NCBI RefSeq assembly: GCF_035594125.1
Contig: NC_087151.1
Span: forward strand, 17,488,501-17,552,500
Direction: 5' to 3'
DNA length: 64,000 nt
From: Scylla paramamosain
Taxonomy: Eukaryota; Arthropoda; Malacostraca; Decapoda; Portunidae
Of the stretch, positions 1 through 11,769 are shown piece by piece. The stretch's first letter is position 1. Each line of letters begins with the position of its first letter. Made by a program: the position numbers and the translations under genes. The notes below the pieces were generated by a model, which saw only the letters and a list, made by a program, of their open reading frames with translations, was not told the DNA's origin and did no database searches.

Positions 1-280
1 CCCCTATTTTGTCCACCTCTCTAATGCAAGAGCTAACCAGTATTCTCAATCATTCATCCCTTCCTCTGGTAAAATCTAGAACTCCCTTCCTGCTTCTGTA
101 TTTCCACCTTCCTATGACCTGAATTCCTTCAAGAGGGAGGTTTCAAGACACTTATTCATCAATTTTTGACTACTGCTTTGACCCTTTTATGGGACGCATT
201 TCAGTGTGCATTTTTTTTATTGGATTTTTGTTGCCCTTGGCCAGTGTCCTTCCTACATGAAAAAAAAGAAAAAAAAAGTA
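1..280 (+). mobile_element. LINE-A retrotransposon, 3' end only
   Basis: This is the last part of a non-LTR retrotransposon whose body lies left of the window. The first 168 bases match, almost base for base, the C-terminal coding end of the full-length copy at 14341-17587 (the stretch around 17312-17480). They encode the same tail, with the motifs VHLSNAR, SLPASVFPPSYDLNSFKREV and a stop after HLFINF. A premature stop is visible early on. The 3' untranslated part with TTGTTGCCCTTGGCCAGTGT and an A-rich tail (about 257-278) follows. The Tigger element begins right after the tail, so the tail supplied its TA target. Confidence 0.9.
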
Positions 281-282
281 TA

Positions 283-1048
283 CAGTAAAATCCTTCTCAT
301 CTGGCATTTGAGTATCAGCAGCTTCAAGTATCTGGCACATTTTTCCCCGAGCCTTAAAATCAATAAAAAATCAATATGTACTCATAAAATCAATTAAAAT
401 TCCCGCGCGAGGCATACTTTGCCCCCTCGCCACCAGAGCCCACTGCTTCGCGCCACCCGTGGCCCACTGCACTGTGTTTACTCAGTGACTCAGTCCCGCG
501 TGTGTACTGTTTATCGCCTGAAGCCTTCATCATGCCTAAAGTTGTAGAAAAGAGGAAGCGTGTTGTGCTTACACTTAAGCAGAAGGTAGACATTTGTCAA
601 CGATTAGAGAAAGGTGAAAGCAGACAGCAACTAATGGCGGAATATGGTGTGGGCTCATCAACTATTTATGACATTAACTCCTAAACGAAAAAGTTGCGGG
701 ATTACACAAAAGCCACCGACACCCCAAAGGCAGCGGAAAATCGTCACACACTGCAGTATCATCATGGTGAAATGATGGACAAAGTGTTATATGAGTGGTT
801 CAGCTTGAAAAGCTCAGAAGGAGTCACAATTACAGGCCCAATGCTACAACTGTGTGTTGGTGAGTGTGAGGTGGCAGCGCGGGTAGCGACACGCGGCACG
901 GCGATCAGCTGATCTTTGTTATGGTAAGATGTGTGAGTGTAGGGTGGTGATTGTGGACATAATTTCACTTCTATTCAAGTATCCGGAAATATTCAAGTAT
1001 CTGGCATGTCGGCGGTCCCGTTGATATCAGATAAGAGGGATTTTACTG
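283..1048 (+). mobile_element. Tigger/pogo-type DNA transposon, internally deleted (Tigger-1)
   Basis: Terminal inverted repeats begin CAGTAAAATCC at 283 and end GGATTTTACTG at 1048 and are flanked by TA on both sides, the target duplication of the Tc1/mariner superfamily. A second internal end-repeat (AAGTATCTGGCA) recurs near both ends. At 766 bp the element is far shorter than an autonomous Tigger (about 2.5 kb) because the catalytic part of the transposase is missing; only the DNA-binding part is left (532-909). The same 5' end occurs, inverted, in Tigger-2 at 59354. It sits between the LINE-A tail and an antisense LINE-B, so it is younger than the LINE-A insertion. Confidence 0.88.
532..909 (+). 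pseudogene. Tigger transposase, N-terminal DNA-binding remnant
   Basis: The reading frame from the ATG at 532 gives a CENP-B-type helix-turn-helix: [20 protein letters not shown] followed by [21 protein letters not shown] stop occurs at 682, where the family normally continues with IYDIKKQ. The frame then resumes (about 718-840) with ENRHTLQYHHGEMMDKVLYE, which is the second, CENPB-type DNA-binding domain. After VTITGPML the similarity ends and no DDE catalytic domain follows. The remnant could at most bind the transposon ends; it cannot catalyse transposition. The family assignment rests on the characteristic CENP-B/Tigger wording and on the terminal repeats. Confidence 0.85.
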
Positions 1049-1050
1049 TA

Positions 1051-2160
1051 CTGCACAACCCATCCATCCCTCTCTTGCATTCCACCTATTACTCTCGAAT
1101 AAAAGTTCAGTAGATTTGTGACGCAGGACCTCCCTTTCTTGAATCCAAATTGGTTTTCTGCTATCTTTTCATCTTCTGAGTATTGCACACTTCTGTCTTT
1201 AATTACTATCTCACAAAGCTTGCTTACAATACTTGTTAGTGATACGGGTCTGTAATTTAATGGTTCCATTTTATTTCCCCCTTTGTATATTGGGACTGTG
1301 TTAGCTCTTTTCCATTTCCTTGGTACTTTTCCTTCTTCTAATGAGCTGTTGATTATATCCCATATGGTTTCCTCCATTTGTTCTCTGCATTCTTTTAATA
1401 TCCATCCATATACTTGATCTGGTCCCATAACTTTTCTAACATACAGTTCTTCCAGCAGTTTCTTGATTTCTTGTCTCTTTACTTGTATCTTCTGTATTCC
1501 CTCATTTTGAGACACCACTTTCAATGCCATAAAATCAGTTTCTTTTGTAAACACAGACTGAAAACTCTCATTCATTAGTTCATTCATCTTTTCAGTACTT
1601 TCATAAATTCTTCCTTATCTTTTATCTTGTTTATGTCATCCTTACGTTTCATTTTTCCATTTACGTATCTGTAGAAGAGTTTGGGCTCTTCCTTGCATTT
1701 TCTTACTGTCACTTTCAAAATTTCTTTCTTCTTCTCTTTTTATTATACTATATTCATTCCTTGCCTTTCTGTATTCTTCCCCAGTATTTGTGTTCAGTTT
1801 TCTCATCATTTTCCTCCATGCTCTGTCCTTTTTCTTTTTTGCTTCTACACACCTGCCATTATACCATTCATGTTTTCCAATTTCCACTTTATAATTTGGC
1901 ACAAACTGTTGCACCTCCTCTCTATACTTGCTCAAAAATATCTCATTTTCTTGTACTACTTTAGCTTTGAATAGCTCTTTCCAGTTCATTTTTCCATAAA
2001 ATTTATTAAGCTCTGCAAAGTTTGCCTTAGCGTAGTTCTGTTTCCCATTTCAAAATTGTTCATTCCTGTGCAACACGGTTTCCTCCTGTAGTACTATTTC
2101 TTTTGTCACATGATCATTTCTTCCCATTGGACTCACACAATGTATCTCTGAATATCTTTT
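1051..2160 (-). mobile_element. LINE-B (CR1/L2-type) fragment, copy 1
   Basis: On the minus strand 1587 down to 1051 encodes the start of a reverse transcriptase: SFQSVFTKE, GPDQVYGWILKECREQMEE, WKRANTVPIYKGG, LNYRPVSLTSIVSKL and FGFKKGRSCVTNLLNFYSRV. The upstream stretch 1990-1642 encodes the linker between endonuclease and RT (KHEWYNGRCVEAKKKKDRAW). Frames are broken between 1587 and 1642. The fragment stops at 1051, where Tigger-1 ends, so the catalytic part of the RT is absent. It is the same family as 8370-9613 and 60238-63426. About 2050-2160 the similarity fades into the microsatellite. Confidence 0.85.
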
Positions 2161-2161
2161 C

Positions 2162-2765
<604 letters not shown>

Positions 2766-2769
2766 CTTC

Positions 2770-3330
2770 TATGACTTTCTTCGGCTCCAGACTTTGTAGC
2801 CTGACAGTACCCAGGTGATGATGACTGTCAGAGATCACCTTTCTGGCCCTTAGAGAGTTTGTCAGTGAGCAGAAAGAAGACTAGCTTTTGTGCCCTGAAA
2901 GAGTTGTTAGTACCTGCATAGGATAAGAGATTGTTGTCCTGCTTGTGAGAAGCTTTTTGTGACTGTTTTTGAACTCAGATATGTGGTGCATCCCCACACC
3001 ATCAATGAATCTGAATGCCATCAAATGGGCATATGAAAATGTGTGTGACAATGAGTTGCAGCATGCCCATGAAGCTCAGGTAATGGCTACTAATGCTTTA
3101 TTCAAGAAGATAAGGAGTCTTTCTGCAGTCCTTAAGACAGGCACCTGGAGATGTATGACAACCTTTGCATGGTTCTATCATAGAGATGTTATGCTGATAT
3201 CTTTTCTCTATGACTTATTGTGATGGTCCCAATGGTTGTTCATTGACTAAGTTTTTCTGGTGTGGTGTACACTCTGTTCTTGAGTTAGCCCCTCTGGGCA
3301 TCCTTTGAAGGGGAGATTGGGACCTTCTTC
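2770..3330 (+). pseudogene. DIRS-like tyrosine recombinase remnant
   Basis: An open stretch at 2969-3223 encodes AHEAQVMATNALFKKIRSLS followed by AVLKTGTWRCMTTFAWFYHR and DV. This resembles the C-terminal part of the tyrosine recombinases of DIRS-type retrotransposons, where a His-x-x-Arg-type block is followed by a G-x-W and then FY-x-RD holding the catalytic tyrosine. Just upstream, in another frame, 2893-2960 reads ALKELLV and KLFVTVF, again in the order expected of these recombinases. Frames are interrupted and no RT or RNase H is visible nearby. Family recognition is from remembered consensus wording, so the call is moderate; it could also be from another YR element such as Ngaro. Confidence 0.5.
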
Positions 3331-5076
3331 TGGTTCTCCTTCCTCTTTTTAGCTTGTTGTTTTCACTATCATTGTGAGAACAATGGACTGTTTAAGGTAA
3401 GTTGATGTTTGTTATTTATTTGGAGAGCAACAGTTGATGTGGTCTATCAAGTATTTTTCCCCAACATGAACACTTTCTTCTCACACATAGGTCTTTTAAA
3501 CAGGATGTCCAGTATGACAGGTTTTCACCATTCTATTTATATGTTTTACACAAAATTTTGCACAGTGGTAGGGCATGGCATTTATGACACTCCTATACCT
3601 TTTTTATTTTTTTTGAAATATTAAGACCCCTTTTCAAAATCTTAAAACAAAAATATTTTGTATTTTTCATATGATATTGTGCCACACATGTAGCTACACT
3701 ATTGATCTTTAACTGAGCCTATTTGAAATTTTATTATCATTAAATTTGAGAAAAATTTTTCTTGCAACTTTCAGTTTTGGCAAATTTTGACTGTTCATGA
3801 GGATTTTTTTCAGATATATAATAGTTAATTTAAAATTATAAATGCATATATTCATAAATTTTAATCTATTCTAATTATCTTGAAGGTTTAGTGGGAATCT
3901 ATGAAGAAATGCCCGAGTTTTAGGTATTTATATTAGCAAAAATGTTGTCTTGAGATACAGGCCTCTAAATATTTGCATTACTCATCATTCTTTTTTTTTT
4001 AGCCATCACTACACTTTATTATTACATTGCCTGTGTTGCTACATAATTCCTTCATATTTGCATCTTAGAAAAATACTTTGAAAAATTATAATTTTTACTT
4101 AAGTGGCTCTTAATTCCTACCACCCACCCTTCTGTGGCATGGTATTATCTCATCAAACCCTAGGTGTTTCAGAGTTGCCATGCTTCTCATTATTGCCAGG
4201 TTTCCCTCAAGAGGCACCACTCTCATATTCAACTTTGTATGCCTGGACATCCTCAGAAATGAAGGAAATAGGACGAGATAGTCATGTGATGCTTCCAAGG
4301 GAGTGATACATGTTCTCTCTCAACTAAGGCTGGCAAGCCATGGAGACTGAGGGGGAGGCAGTGAGCTGAGAGCACCATTCATTCATGTTCACCCAAGAAA
4401 TTTTTAAAAATATGCCTTTTTTCATTTTTTTTTTCTGGAAAAAAGACACATGCTACTGACTTTAGCAAAAGCACGTGGGTGAGTACAGGACCTTCAAATG
4501 GGACTTAAATGGAAAGTATTGCATATTTCTCCATAAACTAGTGTGAAATAATAAAGAATATGTATGCCTACCATATGTATTTTTTTCACAGTAGGTCATA
4601 TTTTTGTGGGTCTCCCAATTGGGCATCCCCCTTAAGTCTTTATATTATATTACATTATTCTCTACAAACACTTAGAGTCACCTTTTGAGAAGTAACAGCC
4701 ATTTTCCAGCAGAAAAAGTCACCACCACAAATGGCAAAATTTATCCAAAACTTAAAAATTTCTAATTTGTAAGTAAAAAATCACTTGCTTTCATATGTAT
4801 TTGAACTTCAAACCTACCTTCCAACTTTTTTTATGTAATTTGTGGATTAACTTAATCACTATGTAAAGAGAATCCAGTCCTGTAACATTGCAGTTGAGGC
4901 ACTTTAAATCATCTTGATAAGGTTTGCTTATTTCAGTAGTGCAGTGTATGTAGGTGTGTGTGGGTGTGTGTGCATGCATACATGTATGTTAGAAGCAAAA
5001 AGAATAGTTGTTCATGTTAAATCAGGTATTTTCAGTTGTGTTTAGATAAGAAGAAAACATTTTTATGTCATTTCAG
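3331..5076. other. AT-rich stretch upstream of the Vps52 exon, probably intron
   Basis: This lies immediately 5' of the splice acceptor at 5075-5076. I found no further exon of Vps52 and no recognisable transposon. A 62-codon open frame at 4110-4298 (minus) is unrecognised and probably chance. A short (TG)n run occurs about 4945-4972. Confidence 0.45.
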
Positions 5077-5342
5077 AGAAAGTTGTTCCTCTTGTGAGGT
5101 CTTTTTCATCAACCTGGAAGAAGTCTGTGGAGCGGCTAAACAATGAAGTTATGCAGTGCTTCACCAACTTTCGAACGGGCACTGTAGTATTGCAGCGTGC
5201 CCTTGAGACTCTCATCACTGCCCACCACACTTTCAATCGAACCCTGGCCCATTCAGCCTTCCATCACCTGAACATCAAGGCAGATATTGTAAACTCTCAC
5301 CACTTAATAGTGGAAGCTAAAAAATACAAGCCAACTTTTTAG
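5077..5342 (+). CDS. Vps52: Vps52, C-terminal coding exon (GARP/EARP tethering complex)
   Basis: Vps52 is a core subunit of the GARP and EARP complexes, which tether endosome-derived vesicles at the trans-Golgi network and recycling endosomes. The exon starts after a good acceptor (TTTTTATGTCATTTCAG ending at 5076) and runs to TAG at 5340-5342. Read in frame from 5079 it gives KVVPLVRSFSSTWKKSVERL, then CFTNFRTGT and LQRALETLI, and ends NSHHLIVEAKKYKPTF. The animal protein is known to end with a closely similar block (an INIHHLMVELKKHKPNF-like end) after a SFTNFRNGT-like motif. The frame is intact over about 88 codons. Upstream exons were not found in the window, so this is only the gene's 3' end. 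It is the only host protein-coding exon I can name here. Confidence 0.85.
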
Positions 5343-5625
5343 GAAAAAGCATGAGACATGTATAGTGCTGCCAAAAATACATTAGATATGTTGGCATATT
5401 TGGGATGAGATTAATGTAATGTCATAGGTATGGTTGTGGTACACATAGAAGTATTCAACTGCATAAATGTGGACTTTCTCTGTGTGGTTAAAGAGCCAGG
5501 CATTTGAACATCCTATCTGATCACTCTTAGCAGGCAATTTGTTATTTTTTTGTGAAGAATATATGCTAGACCCCCTGTATAGGCAACCATTTTGTTACAT
5601 GATCCTTTGCACATAGCTGGAAATA
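5343..5625 (+). other. Probable Vps52 3' untranslated region
   Basis: This non-coding stretch directly follows the Vps52 stop codon. I see no AATAAA in it; the nearest such hexamers are inside the short transposon that begins at 5626, so the transcript may end within that insert. This is inference. Confidence 0.4.
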
Positions 5626-5864
5626 CAGTCTACCTTGACTTATGAGTGCCCCAACTTAGGAGTTTTTTGAGATATGAGGTGTCATTTAGGCAATTTTTTT
5701 TGCTTTGAGTTGTGAGCCAAAATCTGAGATATGAGCAAGATTCTGATATGCTGCCACTAATTGGCACAGCAAGCACCACAACAATTACCCAGCATTCCTT
5801 GTCTCACTCATTCACTTCTTGTGTTTTTGTACAACATTTGTTATTTGTAAATACATTTTTCTTA

Positions 5865-6383
<519 letters not shown>

Positions 6384-6547
6384 TATTTAAAAACATTTAA
6401 GAAAAAATTTAAGTGTTTTTGGAGGGATGAAATGGATTAATGGCATTTCAATTAATTTCAATGGGGAAAACTGATTTGACATATGAGCAAATTGAGTTAC
6501 GAGCTCTGTCATGGAACAAATTAGACTCCTAAGTCAAGGTACCACTG

Positions 6548-7299
6548 TGTTATGTTTGTAAACCTGTAATAATGATTAGGATAGTGGTTTATAGAAAGAA
6601 AGGTGTATGTGCAATAGACTTGCTGACAGTCCAAAGTGTTATACAGTACAGGTTTTTAATTCCAATTTAGAAGTGTTTTACATTCCTTTAAAATTACTCA
6701 TTAATTTCTTTCATAAGCCAAATATGTATGTATGTCATCTTTCCTTACTTATATTCCTTTCTTTTCTTGTTTTTCTTGTCTTCTTTAAATGATAGTTATG
6801 ATGATTTGAGTGGAAAAAATATGTTATGAAGTAGAGGATAATGATGTTCTCTGGCACAAGTAACTAGTTTTCTCCATCTCTCATAATTGCACTAGAGGAA
6901 AGAGATGGTCATCTTTCATCATTTCCATATCATGATCTAAGAGGAAATGGCTGGAAGATGAAGAGAAAGGTCTTGATACAATGATATCTTGATGAGCCAG
7001 CAGGAGAGTCAGGGTTGGCTTCTGCTCTTTGCATTTTCTTTTCACTTCTTTCTTCTTCCCTCTGGAGCTTACTTGCTGCCCACACTGCTAAGCATCTACG
7101 ACTTTTCTTTTTACATGTAAAGAAGACTGGCCAAGCATAGCAGAATATAATTTCAGAATCCCTTTAAATACTGCTTCAAAAAGACAACATTAATAAACTG
7201 TGCACTGAAAGCCATTTCACTCTTAAGGATGTCTTGACTTGACTCATTTAGAAGAGTTCATGTAGTATGAAATTGAAAGGGCAGAATGTTATAAAGCCT
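6548..7299. other. Unassigned stretch
   Basis: AT-rich DNA without a recognisable gene, transposon or tandem repeat on either strand. Confidence 0.4.
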
Positions 7300-7440
7300 A
7301 AGAGGGTTAAAAGAATGAAGATACAACTTAACTTTCACATCAGTAAGATGAACAGAATAAGAATGAGAAGAAACAGAGTCTTGTCCTGCAAAATTGTGGG
7401 AAAAAAGGCAGGCAGTGGTAAAAGAGAACAAATGCAGCAT
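7300..7440 (-). mobile_element. Decayed LINE-A relative
   Basis: The plus strand here (GATGAACAGAATAAGAATGA and AGTCTTGTCCTGCAAAAT) aligns with the antisense LINE-A copy around 35292-35345 (GTGGACAGAATAGGAGTGAG, AGTCTTGTACAGCAAGGC). It is the C-terminal coding region, strongly diverged, with no usable frame. Confidence 0.55.
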
Positions 7441-7569
7441 TGCAATCAATGGTGTGTGAGAAATTGAAGATAGCAGAGGAGAGTCAATAAATAAAAAAAA
7501 CTTCTACTCACCTCTGCTTAAATAAAATAATAATTCATTAGCAGTCCCTTACACATGTGAAACATACAC

Positions 7570-7795
7570 TGTACATTTACTCTCTATCTCTCGTATGCTT
7601 CACTTCCTGGAGTATACCCCAAGAGGGTGGCTAAGGTAAAAGAGCTTCCATCTCTCCCAGTCCATACATTCTCTTCTTGCTTGTTCAAACACTTCACCTC
7701 TACTAACATCTCTCTCACATGTTTATTCTTTTAGCCTATCTTCTCTTTACATCCATAGAAACATTTCTCCTTTTCATGACTTGCGAGTGATCTTA
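7570..7795 (-). mobile_element. LINE-E fragment, C-terminal coding end
   Basis: The minus strand reads EVFEQARRECMDWERWKLFY and then LSHPLGVYSRK (7694 down to 7600), a C-terminal block I associate with a LINE family common in decapod genomes. Upstream (7792-7735) MKRRNVSMDVKRR is an earlier block of the same protein, so roughly a hundred codons between the two have been lost. Probably the same family as the RT fragment at 10925-11405. Clade not assigned. Confidence 0.55.
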
Positions 7796-8369
7796 TAGTA
7801 GCAAACACCAGTCTTGTGTCACACATCATCAAAGATACAATGAATGCTGACACTGGTGACCTGCTTAATACTGGAAATTGTTGCTATGGGCGTGAATGAG
7901 GAGGAAAGACGCATCTGATATGCCAATAAATCAATTTGTCCCAGTCCATTTTTTATGCTTGCTTGGAGGCCTGAGTAAAATGTGCTCTCTGAACAGCATG
8001 TGCTGCTGTGACACAAGATTGGTGTTCACTGACTGTATGACATGCCCAACTTTCACAATCGATTCATCTTATACCATGTTTACCTAACATTTCCCAAACA
8101 CTTGAAATCACTCACCTCTGTTCTCTCTCCTCCTATAACCACTTCACATTTTTCCTACAGCTTACACATTTATGTCCAAGTTCAAAATTTTTATTGCCAC
8201 AGTTCAATACAAAGAATCAACATGACATTTTACTGGTTGGTAGGCATGGTCCACTGACCCAAGGTTCCCTGGTGGACAGGATATCAATCTCTGTTTCTAA
8301 GTATACTAGAGGTGAAATCTCTCACTTTATCACTCACACACACACACACATGCACACTCACACACCAAG
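7796..8369. other. Unassigned stretch with a short inverted repeat and AC-rich end
   Basis: Two arms near 7801-7822 (CAAACACCAGTCTTGTGTCAC) and 8008-8030 are inverse complements with a few mismatches; no transposon was recognised between them. About 8333-8367 is an AC-rich run directly before the LINE-B piece. Confidence 0.4.
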
Positions 8370-9613
8370 TTTTTGGAAGATAAGGACATTCTCAAAACTT
8401 GTCAATTTGGCTTTAGAAAAGGGAGATCTTGTGTCACTAATTTATTATGCTATTATTCAAGAGTAATTGATATCATACAGGAGGGAGATGGTTGGGCAGA
8501 CTGTATTTATCTAGATTTAAGAAAAGCTTTTGATAAAGTGCCGCATAATAGACTGCTGTGGAAGCTGGAAAAGATAGGTGGTGTAAATGGAAAAATGCTG
8601 AAATGGATGGACGATTTCCTTAAAAACAAAGAGATGCGAACAGTAATTACGGACCAGACATCAGTGTGGAGCCCAGTATTAAGTGGGGTCCTCCAAGGGT
8701 CATTGTTGGCACCAATAATGTTTGTGGTGCACATAAATGATATGGTGGAGAATGTATCCAGCCATGTGAGTCTTTTTGCTGACGATGCAAAACTTATGAG
8801 AAGAATGAAGGGAACTGAAGATTGTGAAGAATTACAAAGAGATATAGACAAAGTGTGGGAGTGGAGCAACAGATGGCAAATGAAATTTAACTCTGGTAAG
8901 TGTAAAAAGATGGAATTTGGAAAAAGTAACAGAAGATGTAGCTATAACTATAAGATGGGAAATGAAACAATAAATAAGACAACAAGAGAAAAGATCTGGG
9001 AGTGATTTTCTCAGAGAATTTATCACCAGAAAAACATATTAACAAGATAACAGGTGAAACTCTCAGCCTACTAAGAAACATAAGAGTTGCCTTTGCTTAT
9101 CTGGATATAGAAATGATGAGGAAAATAATCACCACAATGATATGTCCAAGATTAGAATATGCAGCAGTAATTTGGTCACCACATGAAAAAAAAAGCACAT
9201 AAGAAAGTTGGAAGGAATACAGAGAGCAGCAACAAAGATGATAACAGAATTGCAAGATTTGTCATATGAGGAGCGACTAGCTAGAATGCAACTCCCAACC
9301 TTGGAAAAGAGACGAGAGGGAGGTGACTTGATTGCATTGTACAGACTGCTGAGTGGGATGGAAAAACTAGATAGGGAACATCTCTTATAATGAATGAAAG
9401 AGAAACAAGAGGACATGGAAGAAAACTAAAAGTAACCACCTGCAGAAGGGACATAAAGAAGTTTAGCTTCCCTCATAGAAGCATAGAGGGAAGTGGTGTG
9501 TGCTACAAATATTCATGACTTTAAGGAAAAGTTGGATAAAAACAGTTATGGAGACAGGACAGTACAAGCTTATGTTACAACTAGGTAAACACACACACAC
9601 ACACACACACACA
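8370..9613 (+). mobile_element. LINE-B copy 2, 5'-truncated, with RT
   Basis: The element starts inside the reverse transcriptase at CQFGFRKGRSCVTNLL and reads on without a stop to 9005. Order: YLDLRKAFDKVPHNRLLWKL, VLSGVLQGSLLAPIMFVVHI, the catalytic box LFADDAKLM near 8772-8795, then the thumb. The frame shifts at about 9000 and again near 9200, continuing NLSPEKHINKI, CPRLEYAAVIWSPHEKK, LPTLEKRREGGDLIALYRLL. The 3' end reads ACAACTAGGTAAAC and passes into an (AC)n tail (about 9588-9613). It is about 60% of RT plus the 3' end. The catalytic aspartates are present, but the protein is truncated and frameshifted. Confidence 0.9.
8373..9390 (+). pseudogene. LINE-B reverse transcriptase fragment
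   Basis: Reverse transcriptase domain of LINE-B copy 2. The first open segment (8373-9005) covers palm motifs from FGFRKGRSC to the FADD box and beyond; the second (about 9002-9202) and third (9208-9390) carry the C-terminal block RPRLEYAAVIWSPH and RRxGDLIALYRLL in shifted frames. Two frameshifts and a missing N-terminal half make it non-functional. The arrangement without an RNase H domain and with an (AC)n tail fits CR1/L2-group elements. Confidence 0.85.
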
Positions 9614-9618
9614 CGCAG

Positions 9619-10100
9619 GATTGTCAGGATTCGCCCAAGACCAAGACTGGAATATGCAGCGGTGGTGTGGTCTCCTCATACAAAGAGGAATATTATAAAA
9701 TTAGAAAGAGTACAAAGAGCAGTCTCTAAGATGGTTTCAGAGTTGAGTAAATCAACCTATTAAGAGAGATTAAGAATATTGGATTTAATAAACATCTATA
9801 GAATGATAAATGGTATGGAAAATGTGGACAAATAAGGTTTTATAAATTTAGACGCAGAGAGTACAAGGGGACACAATAAGAAATTGAAGAAAGTTAATTG
9901 TAGAAGAGACATTAAGAAGTATAGTTTTCCTCACAGAAGTGTGAACAAATGAGAAGACATAAATGCCGAAACTGTCAGTGCTTTTAAGACCAAACTGGAA
10001 AACTAGATAGATACAGAGACGGGATACTATGAGATTATTCCCATCCTGTAAACCACAACTACGTAAATACAACAAGGTAAATACACACACACACACACAT
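9619..10100 (+). mobile_element. LINE-B copy 3, 3' end
   Basis: This begins directly after the (AC)n tail of copy 2 and repeats the C-terminal coding block: PRPRLEYAAVVWSPHTKRNI, then a stop, and later [15 protein letters not shown] segment around the LPxLExRRERGD motif is deleted. It ends with the family signature GGTAAATACACACACACAC at 10075-10100. Two tandem LINE-B 3' ends separated only by an AC tail suggest insertion of one copy into the tail of another. Confidence 0.85.
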
Positions 10101-10204
10101 TGTGTAACTAAGCACGTACAGATGGCTGGCTCCAGACTTGATGAACCGGCCCTCCTGCCTTTATATGATTTATGGTTTTCTTTAACATAGACAGGGTGCT
10201 GGTA

Positions 10205-10740
<536 letters not shown>

Positions 10741-10924
10741 TATGGTCAGTAGGGCTTCACTGGTGAGGTGGCATCTAACTCTATACAGACCTACACATAA
10801 TTTAGCCAATTTGATTTATAGTAGATTGTTTCAGCACTTTAAAACTGAAATCATTATAACCAGAAGCTGTTGGTTTTAATGCTTTCAAGTATTGTTCTGT
10901 TTCATCTTTATTTGCTGGTGGTAA

Positions 10925-11405
10925 ATGTAATAAGGTATCCTGAAATCACATACCTCCACTTTTTTCCATTGAAATGCCATAACTTTACTTTTCTCAAAAT
11001 TTGCTTTCAGCTTCTATCTTAAACACATGTTATAAAATTGGTCCACTACCTTCTGAAGTTCCTTTTCTTTTCAGCTGGTAAGACAGTGTCATCTTCAAAC
11101 AGATGATGTTACTACAACCCATTCTGTTCCATTCTCCATTTTTGTTTCAGCCTTGCACCAATATACTTTATCTTTCATCTCTCTCACACAGCCATTCATA
11201 AAAAATACTAAACAATATATTAGATATATTAAACAACATTCCTGTTCCTGTGATAAAACACTCTCTAAGCTCTTGCTCCACTCTCACACATGCACTTGCA
11301 TCCCTATAAAAAGCATAGATAAGTCTCTGTGTAGAGTGAGAGTTTGTGAGGGGGTTAAGTATTGTTCAAATGACACAGAACTCCCAACATTGAAAGCTGC
11401 TTTAA
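10925..11405 (-). mobile_element. LINE-E fragment (RT palm region)
   Basis: The minus strand encodes, in broken frames, RLIYAFYRDASACVRVEQEL, LFNISNILFSIFYEWLCE, an FxDD box read FEDDTVLPAE (near 11100), then VVDQFYNMCLR and FEKSKVMAFQWKKVEV. These are the RT motifs up to and just past the catalytic aspartates. Indels and stops show long decay. The lower part joins unassigned sequence at about 10925. Confidence 0.65.
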
Positions 11406-11429
11406 AAAGAGATGAGATATGAAAGTTTC

Positions 11430-11720
11430 ATTTGACATTTCTAATAAAAAGTAGCTCAAGAATGTTTGTTTTAGGAGAGAGACATTTGGATGTCACTAAA
11501 GGAAGGGAACAGTTGCCTGGAAGACTATAGAGCATATTGATGAAGGAATGAGTTTTCAAGATATTGAACAGCACAAGATTTGTTCTGGCCATTAGAAATT
11601 TATAGAAAGATCTGAAGCTGGGTGACTTGTAAATGTTTCTTTTCCTGCTAAACTGATTGTGTAGTAAATAATGTGAGATGTAGGGAAGTGAAATCATCAT
11701 CAAAGTCACAAAATTAAATT
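11430..11720 (-). mobile_element. Decayed LINE-A relative
   Basis: Plus-strand blocks GGAACAGTTGCCTGGAAGAC, GAATGAGTTTTCAAGATATT and GAACAGCACAAGATTTGTTC align in order with the antisense LINE-A copy around 42690-42860 (GGGGATAGTTGTCTGGAAAG, GGCATTGAACAATACCAGGT). This is the region just after the RT catalytic box, strongly diverged. Confidence 0.55.
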
Positions 11721-11769
11721 AGAGTGCAGACACTTGCACTTGAAAGACTGCCATGCTGCTGTGTCCTGT

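Noticed and set aside
4110..4298. Antisense 62-codon open frame as an upstream exon or gene
   Set aside because: No recognisable motif, wrong strand for Vps52, and no convincing splice sites.
7801..8030. Short inverted repeat as a transposon
   Set aside because: The arms are about 21 bases with mismatches, with no recognisable target duplication or internal family sequence; too little to call an element.
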